Origin: Akkermansiaceae bacterium
GTDB lineage: Bacteria > Verrucomicrobiota > Verrucomicrobiia > Verrucomicrobiales > Akkermansiaceae
Direction of reading: 5' to 3'
Assembly (NCBI GenBank): GCA_905182405.1
Contig: CAJJBQ010000002.1
Span: 1,722,483-1,786,482, forward strand
DNA length: 64,000 nt
Shown: positions 9,571 to 18,821 of the stretch, piece by piece
Position numbering within the stretch: position 1 is the stretch's first letter
Layout of the letters: every line of letters starts with the position of its first letter
Notes under the pieces: model-generated
The model's database searches: none
What the model was told of the DNA's origin: nothing
Seen by the model: only the letters and a program-made list of their open reading frames with translations
Program-made: the position numbers and the translations under genes

Positions 9571-9852
9571 TTATGGGTAACCACAACCGGAATGAAGTGG
9601 AGATGGCCAACGGTAAATAAATAGGATGGATGGGATACTTGGGTTGGGGAGCTTCTCATCCTGTCGCACAAGCGCTGGATAAACGTAATACTGACGCAGC
9701 GTATCCTCGTAGATCGTGCTCTTCCAGTCGTGGCAAGTCACTTTTCCATGCAGAACTCCCGGCTTCTCCTGAGAGTCGGCCCCCAACTTGCATTTTGTCT
9801 GGGAGAGAGAAAGGGACGGAAGGAGGACTAAAAGTGAGGCACATTTGAGCAT
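9571..9852 (-). pseudogene. Secreted esterase N-terminal remnant (Fes-like)
   Basis: The ATG at 9852 opens a signal peptide (MLKCASLLVLLPSLSLS) followed by KLGADSQEKPGVLHGKVTCH and IYEDTLRQYYVYPA. This is the N-terminal pattern of enterochelin-esterase-like alpha/beta hydrolases of planctomycete/verrucomicrobial type, where the family continues with a conserved VPAQYD stretch. Here the similarity stops after about 55 residues, and the frame ends after 94 codons with no nucleophile elbow. It is head-to-head with the intact esterase at 9937, suggesting a former pair of carbohydrate esterases. Confidence 0.55.
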
Positions 9853-9936
9853 TAGAGGATCAAAAAAGATAAACGACGGGAGAGGAAAGGACGAAAGCTG
9901 CATAGAAATGGCCTTCCTCAACCGTAAGAAATCCCC

Positions 9937-10743
9937 GTGAAAGCACTCTGCCTCCTTCCTCTTCTCCTCGCACCTCTCTTTGCCGCGCCCAAACCCGACA
10001 AATTGATCCCCTTTAAGAAAGTCGGTGATGTCGAACTCAAACTGCACGTTTTTAATCCAAAAGGTCACAAAGCGAGCGACTCCCGCCCGGCCATCGTCTT
10101 TTTCTTCGGAGGAGGCTGGAACGGCGGATCACCCTCACAATTCTACCCACAAAGCGTCCACCTTGCTTCCCTCGGAATGGTGGCCATCAGCGCCGAGTAT
10201 CGCGTAAAATCCCGTAATGGAACAACTCCTCTCGAATGCGTCCAAGACGGCAACTCCGCCATCCGCTGGGTCCGGACCCACGCCAAGGAACTGGGCATCA
10301 ATCCGAAAATGATCGCAGCCGGAGGGGGCTCCGCCGGAGGTCATGTCGCAGCAGCCACCGGCACCACCAAGGGCATTTTTGAAAAAGGCGAAGACCTTCT
10401 CGTGAGCGCGCAACCCGATGCCCTCGTGCTCTTCAATCCCGTCTTCGATAATAGCAAGGAAGGCTACGGCTACGACCGGGTAAAATCCTACTGGAAGAGA
10501 ATTTCCCCCCTCCACAATATCGACAAGAACTGCCCTCCCACCATCGTCTTCCTAGGAACCAACGATAGCCTCATCCCGACCTCCACCGCCGAAAAATACC
10601 GTCGGACGATGGAAAAAGCGGGCGTCCGCTGCGACCTCCACCTCTCTCAGGGCGAACTTCACGGATTTTTCAACAAGAGCAAATACAATGAAACCGTCAC
10701 CGCGATGAGCGCCTTCCTCAGGGAACTGGGATACCTCCAGTAA
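9937..10743 (+). CDS. Secreted alpha/beta-hydrolase (carbohydrate esterase-like)
   Basis: Begins with GTG at 9937; the first 17 residues are a signal peptide. The 268-residue protein has an oxyanion-type FFFGGGWNGG, a nucleophile elbow GGGS132AGG, and candidate acid D210 (LGTNDSLIP) and base H242 (ELHGFF), the order expected for the BD-FAE/acetylxylan-esterase-like group of alpha/beta hydrolases. The likely role is removal of acetyl or other acyl groups from polysaccharide in the periplasm or outside. It is monocistronic as far as can be seen; the only neighbour is the broken esterase on the other strand. Confidence 0.82.
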   Translation: MKALCLLPLLLAPLFAAPKPDKLIPFKKVGDVELKLHVFNPKGHKASDSRPAIVFFFGGGWNGGSPSQFYPQSVHLASLGMVAISAEYRVKSRNGTTPLECVQDGNSAIRWVRTHAKELGINPKMIAAGGGSAGGHVAAATGTTKGIFEKGEDLLVSAQPDALVLFNPVFDNSKEGYGYDRVKSYWKRISPLHNIDKNCPPTIVFLGTNDSLIPTSTAEKYRRTMEKAGVRCDLHLSQGELHGFFNKSKYNETVTAMSAFLRELGYLQ

Positions 10744-11011
10744 ATGGTTTTTTAGCCTTCGTGGCCAAAAATTTCGATAGAAGCGATCACAACTTTTGGA
10801 GACCCTTGCATGCCTCTGTCGTTGGGCCACGCTCGACGGAACCCCCACCCCGCAAGAAGTGCCAAGCTTCAATAGGCGCACAATACGAGAAACAATAGAA
10901 GAATTGAGACAATTTGCGCCGTCCCAGTTGAGTGGGTCATTTGTCAAGTAGATGGAAATCTTTTCCCCATATTTCAAAGATTAGAAAGAATTGGACCGTT
11001 TTCTTCGTTTG
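10744..11011. other. Gap upstream of feoA, no gene seen
   Basis: No open frame with protein-like composition is visible between the esterase stop and the iron-box. The stretch includes GAATTGAGACAATTTGC at 10901-10917, which partly resembles the AATTGAGACTCAAT core of the box at 46308-46331 and could be an additional weak regulator site. The promoter of the feo operon should lie in the last 60 bases before the box. Confidence 0.4.
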
Positions 11012-11035
11012 TTATTGCGAACCAGTCTCAATAGC
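11012..11035 (+). promoter_or_regulatory. Putative iron-responsive operator upstream of feoA
   Basis: TTATTGC, eight variable bases, then CTCAATAGC. The outer parts form an inverted repeat (TATTG...CAATA). The same 7 and 9 outer bases with the same 8-base spacing occur at 46308-46331 before the haem locus. It ends 20 bp before the feoA start. Fur-family boxes elsewhere show similar AT-rich TTGnnA/TnnCAA palindromes, so a Fur-type repressor is the likely reader (inference). Confidence 0.6.
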
Positions 11036-11055
11036 GCTTCACTAATCCCACTCCC

Positions 11056-11304
11056 ATGAACATTCTTGCCCTCGATCTCAAACGTGATTCCGCCCTGACC
11101 CTGAGTCAGGCTGCGGTCGGTTGTGAGTTCCAGATCAAGCAAGTAGAAGGCTCCGCTTGTCGCCAGCTACGCGAAATTGGCTTCTGCGAACAGATGCGGG
11201 TGAAGAAAATCACCAACGGTCGGAACATGCTCTGCACCGTCTGTGGAACGCGATTGGCCCTGAGTAAGAACCTCGCTGACCAAATCCAGGTGGTTCCGGC
11301 CTGA
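11056..11304 (+). CDS. feoA: Ferrous iron transport protein A
   Basis: An 82-residue SH3-like FeoA protein. The first ten residues are followed by TLSQAAVGCEFQIKQVEG, then a CRQLREIGFCEQMRVKKI segment matching the family's RLxxLGxxxGxxV core, and RLALSKNLADQIQV at the end. FeoA supports FeoB in Fe(II) uptake, probably by touching its cytoplasmic G domain. It is the first gene of a three-gene operon (12 bp to feoB). The element at 11012-11035 lies just upstream, so iron repression is expected. Confidence 0.9.
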   Translation: MNILALDLKRDSALTLSQAAVGCEFQIKQVEGSACRQLREIGFCEQMRVKKITNGRNMLCTVCGTRLALSKNLADQIQVVPA

Positions 11305-11316
11305 TCGACCTGACAA

Positions 11317-13347
11317 ATGAGTTCCTCATCTCCGAAAGCCCGAATTGCTTTGGTTGGCCATCCCAACGCGGGAAAAACAACCCTATTCAACGCTTTCACG
11401 GGCCAGCGCCAAAAGGTGGGAAACTATTCAGGAGTCACCGTTGAAAAAGCCTCCGGGGAATTCTTTACCCCGCACGGAAATTGTTTCGAACTCGTCGATC
11501 TCCCCGGCTGCTATTCTCTCTCGCCCAATTCACCCGATGAAATGGTGACCCGGAACGTCCTTCTCGGAGTGCAAGAGGGAGAGGAAATTCCAGACCTTGT
11601 CCTTTGCGTCCTCGACGCCTCGAATCTCGAGCGCCACCTCAATCTCTTACTGCAGGTCATCGATCTCGGCTACCCGGTGATCGCCGCTCTCAACAAAATC
11701 GATCAAGCGGAAGCGCAGGGACTTCGACTCAACCCGACCGCGCTCACCGAAACTCTCGGGGTTCCCTTTGTCCCTCTTTCCGCACTCACCGAAAAAGGCT
11801 TCGTGGCACTAAAGCAATCACTGCGCTTTCCCTTCCCCGCGCCTAGCGATCGACACTGGCCCGGATCGCACGCGGTCGAAGAATCTCTCCGCTCTCTCGA
11901 AAAGGTCGCCACCGAAGCAGGACTCGAACGTCCCGCCGCTCACGCCCTCCAGCTTCTCTCCGATCCCAGCTACCAAGACTCGGACCATTTGCCCGAGGCG
12001 CTTCGCGAAGCGGCTAAAAAGGGAGCCCAACTCGCAGGAGAAATTTCCCAGGTCCGTGGAGAATTTGTCCACCGTGCGGTCGAAGCAGGCCTGCGTCGAC
12101 CCGACGAAAAATCGCTTCAACTCACCGATAAGATCGACGCCTACGCGCTTCACCGTTTCTGGGGATGGGGCTTTTTCTCCGCCATCATGCTCACTGTTTT
12201 CTGGAGCATTTTCCGTTTTGCCGAAATTCCCATGGGCCTCATCGAAGAAGCCCAGGGCGCGCTCGGCAACTGGTTTGGCAGCTTTTTCGCCGAAGGCGAT
12301 TTCCGCAGCCTGCTCGTCGATGGAGTCATCGGCGGGGTCGGAGCGGTCGTCGTCTTTCTCCCGCAAATCCTCCTCCTTTTCTTCTTCATCAGTCTGCTTG
12401 AAAGTAGTGGTTACATGGCGCGCGCCGCCTTCCTCATGGACAGCGTGATGAGTCGCGTGGGCCTCTCGGGAAAGTCCTTCCTCCCACTCCTCTCCGGTTT
12501 TGCCTGTGCCATCCCCGGCATCATGGCCACTCGCAGCATTCCCAGTGCCAAGGAACGACTCGCGACTATCCTCATCCTCCCGTGGATGTCCTGCACCGCC
12601 CGCCTTCCCGTCTATCTTTTGCTCGTGCCCCTGCTCGTTTCGGGCACCGGAGCGCAAACGCTCACTCTTTTCGCGATCTACGCCTTGGGCACCATCACCG
12701 CCCTCCTCGCCGCAAAATTCCTCAAGCCGCGACTCGGCCCCGCCGAAGCTCCGCAATTCATGCTCGAGCTTCCGCCCTACCAGAAACCCGACTGGGGCTT
12801 CATCCTCCGACAAGTTTGGGACCGCGCCTTTTCCTTCCTAAAAAAAGCAGGGACGCTCATTCTCGGAATCTCGATCCTGCTCTGGTTCCTCGAAACTTAT
12901 CCCAAATCGGATTCCGCCGACCCAGCGGACCAGCGCGAAGCCTCCTTCATGGGCATGGCTGGAAAGGTGATCGAACCGGTTGTCAAACCCCTCGGCTGGG
13001 ATTCACGCACCGGAACCGCCATGCTCACCTCCTTCGCCGCCCGCGAAGTCTTCGTGTCCTCGCTCTCGATCTCCTACGCAGTCGATGAAGAGGCAGACGG
13101 CGCTGAAGACAAACTCCGCGACCGCCTTGCCTCCGCCAAAAAACCCGACGGTTCTCCCCTGTTCACACCGCTGGCCATTCTTTCGCTTCTCATCTTTTAC
13201 ATCTACGCCCTCCAGTGCCTCCCCACTACCGCAGTGGTAAAACGTGAGACCAACTCCTGGAAATGGGCCCTCGCCCAACTTGGAGGAATGACCCTCTTCG
13301 CCTACCTCGCCGCCCTTGCAGTCTTCCAAATCGGCTCTTTATTCTAG
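11317..13347 (+). CDS. feoB: Ferrous iron transporter B
   Basis: A 676-residue FeoB. The N-terminal G domain has G1 GHPNAGKTTLFN, switch/G2 VGNYSGVTVE, G3 VDLPGCYSL and G4 ALNKID, followed by a helical GDI-like region to about residue 265. The membrane part (about 275-676) contains two gate regions: GFACAIPGIMATRS with the conserved Cys, and the later TSFAAREVFVS. It moves Fe(II) across the inner membrane. It is slightly shorter than E. coli FeoB (773). The next start is two bases after its stop, so the three feo genes should be co-translated. Confidence 0.95.
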   Translation: MSSSSPKARIALVGHPNAGKTTLFNAFTGQRQKVGNYSGVTVEKASGEFFTPHGNCFELVDLPGCYSLSPNSPDEMVTRNVLLGVQEGEEIPDLVLCVLDASNLERHLNLLLQVIDLGYPVIAALNKIDQAEAQGLRLNPTALTETLGVPFVPLSALTEKGFVALKQSLRFPFPAPSDRHWPGSHAVEESLRSLEKVATEAGLERPAAHALQLLSDPSYQDSDHLPEALREAAKKGAQLAGEISQVRGEFVHRAVEAGLRRPDEKSLQLTDKIDAYALHRFWGWGFFSAIMLTVFWSIFRFAEIPMGLIEEAQGALGNWFGSFFAEGDFRSLLVDGVIGGVGAVVVFLPQILLLFFFISLLESSGYMARAAFLMDSVMSRVGLSGKSFLPLLSGFACAIPGIMATRSIPSAKERLATILILPWMSCTARLPVYLLLVPLLVSGTGAQTLTLFAIYALGTITALLAAKFLKPRLGPAEAPQFMLELPPYQKPDWGFILRQVWDRAFSFLKKAGTLILGISILLWFLETYPKSDSADPADQREASFMGMAGKVIEPVVKPLGWDSRTGTAMLTSFAAREVFVSSLSISYAVDEEADGAEDKLRDRLASAKKPDGSPLFTPLAILSLLIFYIYALQCLPTTAVVKRETNSWKWALAQLGGMTLFAYLAALAVFQIGSLF

Positions 13348-13349
13348 CG

Positions 13350-13502
13350 ATGAATTGGCAAACTCCCGCAGCAATTGGCATCGTTTTCATCGCTCTGTTC
13401 TTCCTGGTGCGAGGAAGCGCAAAGAAAAAAGGATGCGGTGGAAGCTGCGACTGCGGGAAAGATGAGGGTTCTCAGAAAAAATCTGAGAGAATCTGTCTTT
13501 AA
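13350..13502 (+). CDS. FeoB-associated Cys-rich membrane protein
   Basis: A 50-residue protein starting two bases after feoB. One transmembrane helix (about 6-22, AAIGIVFIALFFLVRG) is followed by KKKGCGGSCDCGK, the Cys cluster typical of the FeoB-associated Cys-rich family often found as the third gene of feo operons. The cytoplasmic cysteines may bind Fe(II) or protect the transporter; this is inferred from the family. A 7-bp inverted repeat (TCTCAGA/TCTGAGA, 13470-13488) lies inside its 3' end and may help end transcription. Confidence 0.85.
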   Translation: MNWQTPAAIGIVFIALFFLVRGSAKKKGCGGSCDCGKDEGSQKKSERICL

Positions 13503-13663
13503 AAAACTCTAATTAGCTCAACCCTGAGAAGAGACTTTTGAACACAAATTTTTCCGAACTTTTGGAAACGCTTTGATTGGAACCTTACTGCACAGATTTC
13601 GCTAGCGATGAAATCTTTACAGAGCTCCGCTTGCACCCCCCCAAACCTGTGCTTTCTTCGACA

Positions 13664-14242
13664 GTGAAAATTCTTCTCCTCCCACTCCTTGCTCTCGTCT
13701 CCTCCTGCTCCCTTCCAGCTGAGGACGCAACCGACCCGCCAACCTACGACGACGAAGCGTCTCTTCCCGAAGGTTGGCCCAAGCCCGGACCCTACAACGA
13801 AGTCTCCGAGAAAGAATACCCCGCCTACCGCGCAGCCTTCACCGATGGAAAAGGCTCCATGACTTCATTCTGGAGGCTCTTCGGCCACATCAAAAAGAAT
13901 GACATCCCGATGACCGCTCCCGTGGAAATGGCGATGAAGGTAGAAGAAGAAGGTAAAATGAAAATGGCTTCGATGGGCTTCCTCTACCAAAACACCGGGG
14001 TCGGTGAGATCGGCAAAGACGGTGAAAAGATCGAAATTCGCGACATCCCCAAAGAAAAAGTCCTCAGCTACACTTGGATGGGCGGACGAAACGACAAGAG
14101 CCTCAAAATCGCAAAAGCTGCTCTGGAGGCGGCCCTTGCCGAGAAAAATCTCACCTTAAAATCTTTCCGCCTCCTCGGCTATAACGGCCCGGGAACTCCT
14201 ACAAAAAAGCGCACGCACGAACTTCAGGCGCTCCTGAAGTAG
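13664..14242 (+). CDS. SOUL-family haem-binding lipoprotein
   Basis: I start at the GTG at 13664, which gives VKILLLPLLALVSSC, a lipoprotein signal with lipobox; the longer frame from 13577 would put 29 unrelated residues in front. The 192-residue product then has the SOUL fold marks: YNEVSEKEYPAYRAA, GSMTSFWRLFGHIKKNDIPM-TAPV, and C-terminal LLGYNGPGTP. SOUL proteins bind haem or other tetrapyrroles. It is probably anchored in the outer membrane or periplasm. It follows the feo operon at about 160 bp, which fits an iron/haem theme but is not proof of co-regulation. Confidence 0.82.
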   Translation: MKILLLPLLALVSSCSLPAEDATDPPTYDDEASLPEGWPKPGPYNEVSEKEYPAYRAAFTDGKGSMTSFWRLFGHIKKNDIPMTAPVEMAMKVEEEGKMKMASMGFLYQNTGVGEIGKDGEKIEIRDIPKEKVLSYTWMGGRNDKSLKIAKAALEAALAEKNLTLKSFRLLGYNGPGTPTKKRTHELQALLK

Positions 14243-14250
14243 AATTCTCT

Positions 14251-15597
14251 TCATTCCTGTTTGGGAAGCTTGTCCTCCCAAATATGGAGTTCGTAACCCG
14301 GCCCCAAGCCTCCGATCTCTTCGAGAAGCTGCGCACACTCAGAGCGCCACTCGGCGTAATTGGGGGCTTGCCATTTTCCAGAACTGCGTGGAAAAATGAG
14401 GTAGGTCACCGAGACGTCTGAAACAGGACGATTATAGGGTGTGGCACTGCTGTTTAATTCTTTCGCGAGACGCAGGCTCCCTTCGCCCACCTTGAAGGTC
14501 GGCCCTCCGTCCCCCACAATCGCAGGATAGGCCTTCTTCCCGTGAATGACGCAAACGTAGTCACCCACATTCGGCCCGTAGGGATCGTCGCGGTCTTTGA
14601 TAAAGTTCACCGGAATGACGACGAAGGGATCATACTCGGCGATCAGGAAAGAGCGATTTTGCATATCCTCGATCCCCCTCCGCAGCATCTTGATGCGGTC
14701 CCGCAGCCAGACCTTCCGCGTCGACGTCGTCGCCGGATCGGCCAGCTCTTTATTTGCAGCCTCGACCCGCGTTTTCCAACCGGTAGCCATCGGATTTCCC
14801 ACCGCACCCGTCTTAGGCCAGCCGTAGCTTGTGAAGGGTTGATAGTGAGTCGAATTGACAATTTTATCCGGCATTTGAGCAAGGCGATCGCCATCCGATC
14901 CGTCAGCCACAACGTCCATGTCACTTTGCATCAGAAACACCATTCGCTTCGTCACCGGGTGCTCCATTTGCAGCATCGTCTGACAATCGTAGTAATTGTG
15001 CTTCGACAGGAGTTCATCTAATTGGGAAGCACTTGCCTGAAGACGCTCCGCTTTATTCTGATAAAGAGTGGAGTAAAAATGCGAGACTTTGGCCGTTTCC
15101 AAAAGTCGCGGCAATCCGGGGAGCATGTCGCTCAAATTTGGATTCACCTTCTGAACCTCCTCCACCGTGATCGCTGCTTTAGGCTCCGCTAAAACCAGCA
15201 TGAAGTTCGCAGCATAAGAGCCGGGTCGCTCGCGTTCCGCCGAGGCCAACCCACCTGGCTCAAGCGTCACCCCTGATTTAAAATCGAAACCGCTGGAAGT
15301 CCGGGCGATATCTATCCCCTTCTCCACTTGGTAATAGCTTCCTTTGGGAACGACAATTTTTTCGATCACGCGGTCCTCATAGATTACCCTGGTTTCGACT
15401 TTGGGAGGCAATTCCACCGGATCAGGAGATGAGGAAAGACCCAATTCTCGCCGCACCTTCTCAGGAAAAGGACTCAGAAACAGAAGCACTAACGCGAAAG
15501 AAAGCACCAACAAAAGAAAAGTCAGCCAGGGAAAGGAACGTTGGGAAGCTCGAGAGCGGACGCCGTCGAGTTCGTAGGGATCAGGTCGTTGTGCCAT
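14251..15597 (-). CDS. Membrane-anchored GH75-like (chitosanase-type) protein
   Basis: 448 residues: a short basic N-terminus, one transmembrane helix (about 24-44), a linker, a helical part, then about 180-448 resembling the fungal-type chitosanase (GH75) fold. There, FLMQSDMDVVADGSDGDR fits the Asp-rich catalytic strand, FVVIPVNFIKD the central strand, and AIVGDGGPTFKVGEGSLRLA the family's conserved GDxGP...GEGS stretch. The family hydrolyses chitosan; the substrate here is uncertain and the similarity is by eye. The N-in single span places the domain in the periplasm. It faces the SOUL gene tail-to-tail, with 8 bp between stops. Confidence 0.6.
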   Translation of the reverse strand: MAQRPDPYELDGVRSRASQRSFPWLTFLLLVLSFALVLLFLSPFPEKVRRELGLSSSPDPVELPPKVETRVIYEDRVIEKIVVPKGSYYQVEKGIDIARTSSGFDFKSGVTLEPGGLASAERERPGSYAANFMLVLAEPKAAITVEEVQKVNPNLSDMLPGLPRLLETAKVSHFYSTLYQNKAERLQASASQLDELLSKHNYYDCQTMLQMEHPVTKRMVFLMQSDMDVVADGSDGDRLAQMPDKIVNSTHYQPFTSYGWPKTGAVGNPMATGWKTRVEAANKELADPATTSTRKVWLRDRIKMLRRGIEDMQNRSFLIAEYDPFVVIPVNFIKDRDDPYGPNVGDYVCVIHGKKAYPAIVGDGGPTFKVGEGSLRLAKELNSSATPYNRPVSDVSVTYLIFPRSSGKWQAPNYAEWRSECAQLLEEIGGLGPGYELHIWEDKLPKQE

Positions 15598-15689
15598 GGG
15601 GAGGTCGGGAGGTTAGCAAATCTCTCGAACGGCTCAATTCCCGAACATTATTTTTCCTCCACCTCAACACAACCCGTCCAGTGATCGAG

Positions 15690-16252
15690 CTGCGAAAAAA
15701 GTCCTCTCGCGTCCCGCAATCCCCTCAAACGACAATCTCCGAGCGAACTCATTCCCATCGTCCCCTCCGAAACAAGAGCCTCGGACACAAGCAAAGGCAG
15801 ATAGGCCTACCGGGTGAAGCTTTCGATCCGTGACGCGAGATTCACCGCATCCCCCAAGACGGTAAAGTCTGCCCGACTCCGACAACGCCCTTATCTACAA
15901 AGGCTGGCTCGTTGCCGTCTACCTCCGCGGTTATCCGCGTCGTCGCCGCCGGGGCCAACAGCAGCTTCCAAAGCCCGTAATGGCCCGCCCACTTCACCAG
16001 CGTCATCGGAGTAGGAGCTGACGCCTTAAATCGTAAATCCCTCCAGCGCCAACGCGGCTTCCTCATCAAACTCGCCATCGGAGGACAGGAAGAACAAGCG
16101 CTTTGGCCCGGCGGTCCCACCCGCGAAGTCATGGGCTCGTCCTTCGCAGCCCCTTGGGGCCACCGCCCTTCTAGCAAGACTCCTTTCGGTCTATCCAGAA
16201 CTCTCCCCGGCAGGCGTAAAATCGCTCCTCATCGAAATTGCTGAAGAATAGA
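15690..16252 (+). pseudogene. Subtilisin-like (S8) serine protease remnant
   Basis: Across several frames the plus strand reads VVVAAGANSSFQSP, a stop where a Trp-rich loop would be, then PAHFTSVIGVGAD, GGPTREVMGSSFAAP (the catalytic Ser motif, normally GTSxAAP), and after a shift LLARLLSVYPELSPAGVKSLLIEIAEE ending at TAG (16250-16252). This order matches the C-terminal half of subtilases. At least one stop and two frameshifts interrupt it, and the Asp and His parts are gone. The upstream limit is uncertain. Clearly a decayed gene. Confidence 0.65.
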
Positions 16253-16312
16253 CGAATTCTGTCTTGCCAAGAATGCCAAGATCACTCAGCTTCCCGCCGA
16301 CCTCACAGTCGG

Positions 16313-16389
<77 letters not shown>

Positions 16390-16503
16390 CTAACTAGGCT
16401 TTTTGCAGCCTGTTGGTAGAGATAAGGGTTCCTTCATTCTCGTAATGACGATTGAGTGAAACAGAGTCTCCACCACTTCCCGTCGTTTGGACGCTGTGAT
16501 TTT

Positions 16504-17090
16504 TTATAAAGAAGAGGCAAAAACCCAGCCTACCCCGATAGCAATGGGCTGATTGATCGTTGACCCGTGATCAATCCAAAGCACCACAAGGGTATTCTCA
16601 GCCAAACCATTTCTTTCCAAGGCCTCCATCACCCGTCCGATTTGCGCATCAATATAGCTGATACAGGCATAATAGGCATGCTTCGTCTCCCGCTGATTCG
16701 CTTCCGAGAAGCCCCCCTTTTTTCGGCTGATTAGTATACCGCCGCTTTTCTCCCGAACCATGCTCCGCCATCGTGGGTGCCCCTCTCGGCCACTCCTGGT
16801 GCTCCGCAAGCTCGATCTCCGACCGCTCATAAAGATCAAAATATTTCTTCGGCGCAACGTAAGGCGAATGCGGCTTGATAAACCCCACCGCTAAAAAAAC
16901 GGCTCCTCCTTTTTCTTCCCAAAACCATCGAGATATTCCACCGCCCGCTTTGCCACTTGTCCGTCATAAAGCACATCATCCTCGGTATAATAGTAGCACG
17001 GTCCCGGTCGAAAAGCCGGCACACTCTAGCTCTCCGGATCACCCATCACATCCCACTTCGGAGCCATCCCTCTCTTTCATCCCTTCCACA
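16504..17090 (-). pseudogene. Sulfatase remnant (iduronate-2-sulfatase type)
   Basis: Read on the minus strand and stitched over three frames, the translation gives [67 protein letters not shown], then [40 protein letters not shown] and VVLWIDHG. This is the middle of a sulfatase related to iduronate-2-sulfatases. The N-terminal CxPSR part and the C-terminus are missing, and there is at least one stop and several shifts. It lies directly upstream of an intact sulfatase gene on the other strand, so this is a graveyard copy in a sulfatase-rich zone. Confidence 0.75.
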
Positions 17091-17278
17091 ATGCCACCTC
17101 TCTGGTCCCACCAACAAACCAAATCTCCCCGCCAAAGTCCGCCGCAGCCTAAAAGGCGAAGGAGGAAACCAAGCCCCCTCAATCAGGCCGTTCAAATCTC
17201 ACTGTTCATCTTCAAATCTCAAATTTCATTCCCTTTCTTCTCCTTGTCACCCCAACTCATCCTGCCACGCTTCCCCTT

Positions 17279-18694
17279 ATGTTTCGAGTTTCCATCTTTG
17301 GGCTTCTTATTTGTTTAGCATTTAGCGTTTCAGATTTAGGATTTGCTGCGCAGCAGCCCCACATCATCCTCGTCATGGCCGATGACCAAGGCTACGGCGA
17401 CTGCGGCTACACCGGTCACCCTTTCGTCCAAACTCCCCACCTCGACGACATGGCCAAGCACTCCGTCGTCTTCAACAACTTCCACGCCGCCGCTCCCGTC
17501 TGCTCCCCCACCCGCGCCGCCGTCCTCACCGGCCGCCACCCCATCCGGACCAACGTTCCCAACCACGGCCATTATCTTCGCCCTCACGAAATCACCATCG
17601 CCGAAGCCCTCAAAAAAAACGGCTACCTCACCGCCCATTTTGGAAAATGGCACATCGGCTCCGTCCAAAAAGAAAGTCCCACCAGCCCCGGCGGCCAAGG
17701 CTTCGACCACTGGCTCACCGGCCTCAACTTCTTCGACCGCGACCCCTACCTTTCTCTCAACGGCACCCACAAACAACTCAAAGGCCAAGGCTCCGTCATC
17801 ACGATGGATCACGCCATCGACCATCTGAAAAGACACGCCACTACCAAGCCCACCTTCACCGTCATCTGGTTCCCCTCACCCCACGATCCCCACCGCGAAA
17901 CACCCTCAAAACCCGAGCTCTACAAAGGCAAACCGCATGCCGGTTATTTCCAGGAAATCACCCTCCTTGATGAGCAAGTCGGCCGACTCCGCCAAACCCT
18001 CCGCGACCTAAAGATCTCCGACGATACCCTCCTCTGGTACACCTCCGACAACGGCGGCCTCGTCAAAGAATCCTCCGGCGGCCGCGAGCGAAAAGGCTCC
18101 GTCTACCAAGGCGGCCTCCGCGTCCCCTCCCTCATCGAATTCCCTGCCCGCTTCAAATCAAAAACAATCTCCACTCCAACCATCTCCTCCGACATCTATC
18201 CCACCATCCTCGCCCTCACCGGAACCAGCGTCGAAAACCAACCCCGCCTCGATGGCATCGACCTCACCCCCTTCATCGATGGCAAGACCACCAAGCGCCC
18301 TAAACCTATGGGTTTCTGGCATCATTTCACCAACGGCCAAGCCACCTACAGCGATCGCTTCATCAAGCAACTCATGGAAGCCCAACAAGCGGGCAAGGAA
18401 ACCCCACTCCCCAATCGCCTCCTCAAAAACGTCAACGACTTCCCCTCCTACCCCAAAGACGCCTATAAAAAAGCCCACGCCGCGCTCACAGATTGGCCCT
18501 ACAAAATCCACGCCATTTACCTCAAAAAGAAAACCACCTGGGAACTCTACAACCTCAAAAAGGATCCCATGGAAACAACCAACCTCGCCACAGACGACCC
18601 CGACCGCCTCGCCGATCTAAAATCAAAACTCACCACCTGGCAACAATCCGTCCTCCGCTCCCACGAGGGCAAAGACTACTCAAAAAAACAATAA
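17279..18694 (+). CDS. Secreted type I sulfatase
   Basis: 471 residues with signal peptide (about 1-24). QPHIILVMADDQGYGDCGY gives the metal DD, C75-S-P-T-R is the formylglycine motif in its Thr variant, FGKWHIGS and WYTSDNGG follow, and LDGIDLTPFIDG and WELYNLKKDPMETTNLA close the protein. The internal INDHP-like region is replaced by WFPSPHDPHRETP. Likely a periplasmic or secreted glycan sulfatase. It precedes the DUF455 gene by 127 bp on the same strand. Its upstream region carries the sulfatase remnant. Confidence 0.93.
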   Translation: MFRVSIFGLLICLAFSVSDLGFAAQQPHIILVMADDQGYGDCGYTGHPFVQTPHLDDMAKHSVVFNNFHAAAPVCSPTRAAVLTGRHPIRTNVPNHGHYLRPHEITIAEALKKNGYLTAHFGKWHIGSVQKESPTSPGGQGFDHWLTGLNFFDRDPYLSLNGTHKQLKGQGSVITMDHAIDHLKRHATTKPTFTVIWFPSPHDPHRETPSKPELYKGKPHAGYFQEITLLDEQVGRLRQTLRDLKISDDTLLWYTSDNGGLVKESSGGRERKGSVYQGGLRVPSLIEFPARFKSKTISTPTISSDIYPTILALTGTSVENQPRLDGIDLTPFIDGKTTKRPKPMGFWHHFTNGQATYSDRFIKQLMEAQQAGKETPLPNRLLKNVNDFPSYPKDAYKKAHAALTDWPYKIHAIYLKKKTTWELYNLKKDPMETTNLATDDPDRLADLKSKLTTWQQSVLRSHEGKDYSKKQ

Positions 18695-18821
18695 TCTCCC
18701 TATTCAACTAATTCCCCCTGCTGCCCTGCGTGAGACATTCTTCCCCTCTGGTCTCATTTCCCACCAACATTTCCAGTTCGCAGCCCAAAATCTTCTCCAT
18801 AGTCTGGAAAACAGATTTCCC

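Noticed and set aside
9571..10068. 165-codon reading of the minus-strand esterase remnant
   Set aside because: The upstream 72 codons overlap the divergent esterase gene and lack similarity; the signal peptide begins at 9852.
11818..12813. 331-codon minus-strand frame opposite feoB
   Set aside because: It lies fully within feoB, is very rich in Glu and Gly as expected for the reverse of a GC-rich gene, and has no family resemblance.
13470..13488. Hairpin TCTCAGA/TCTGAGA as the feo terminator
   Set aside because: It lies inside the last coding region, has a 7-bp stem and no clean T-run; mentioned only as a possibility in the gene entry.
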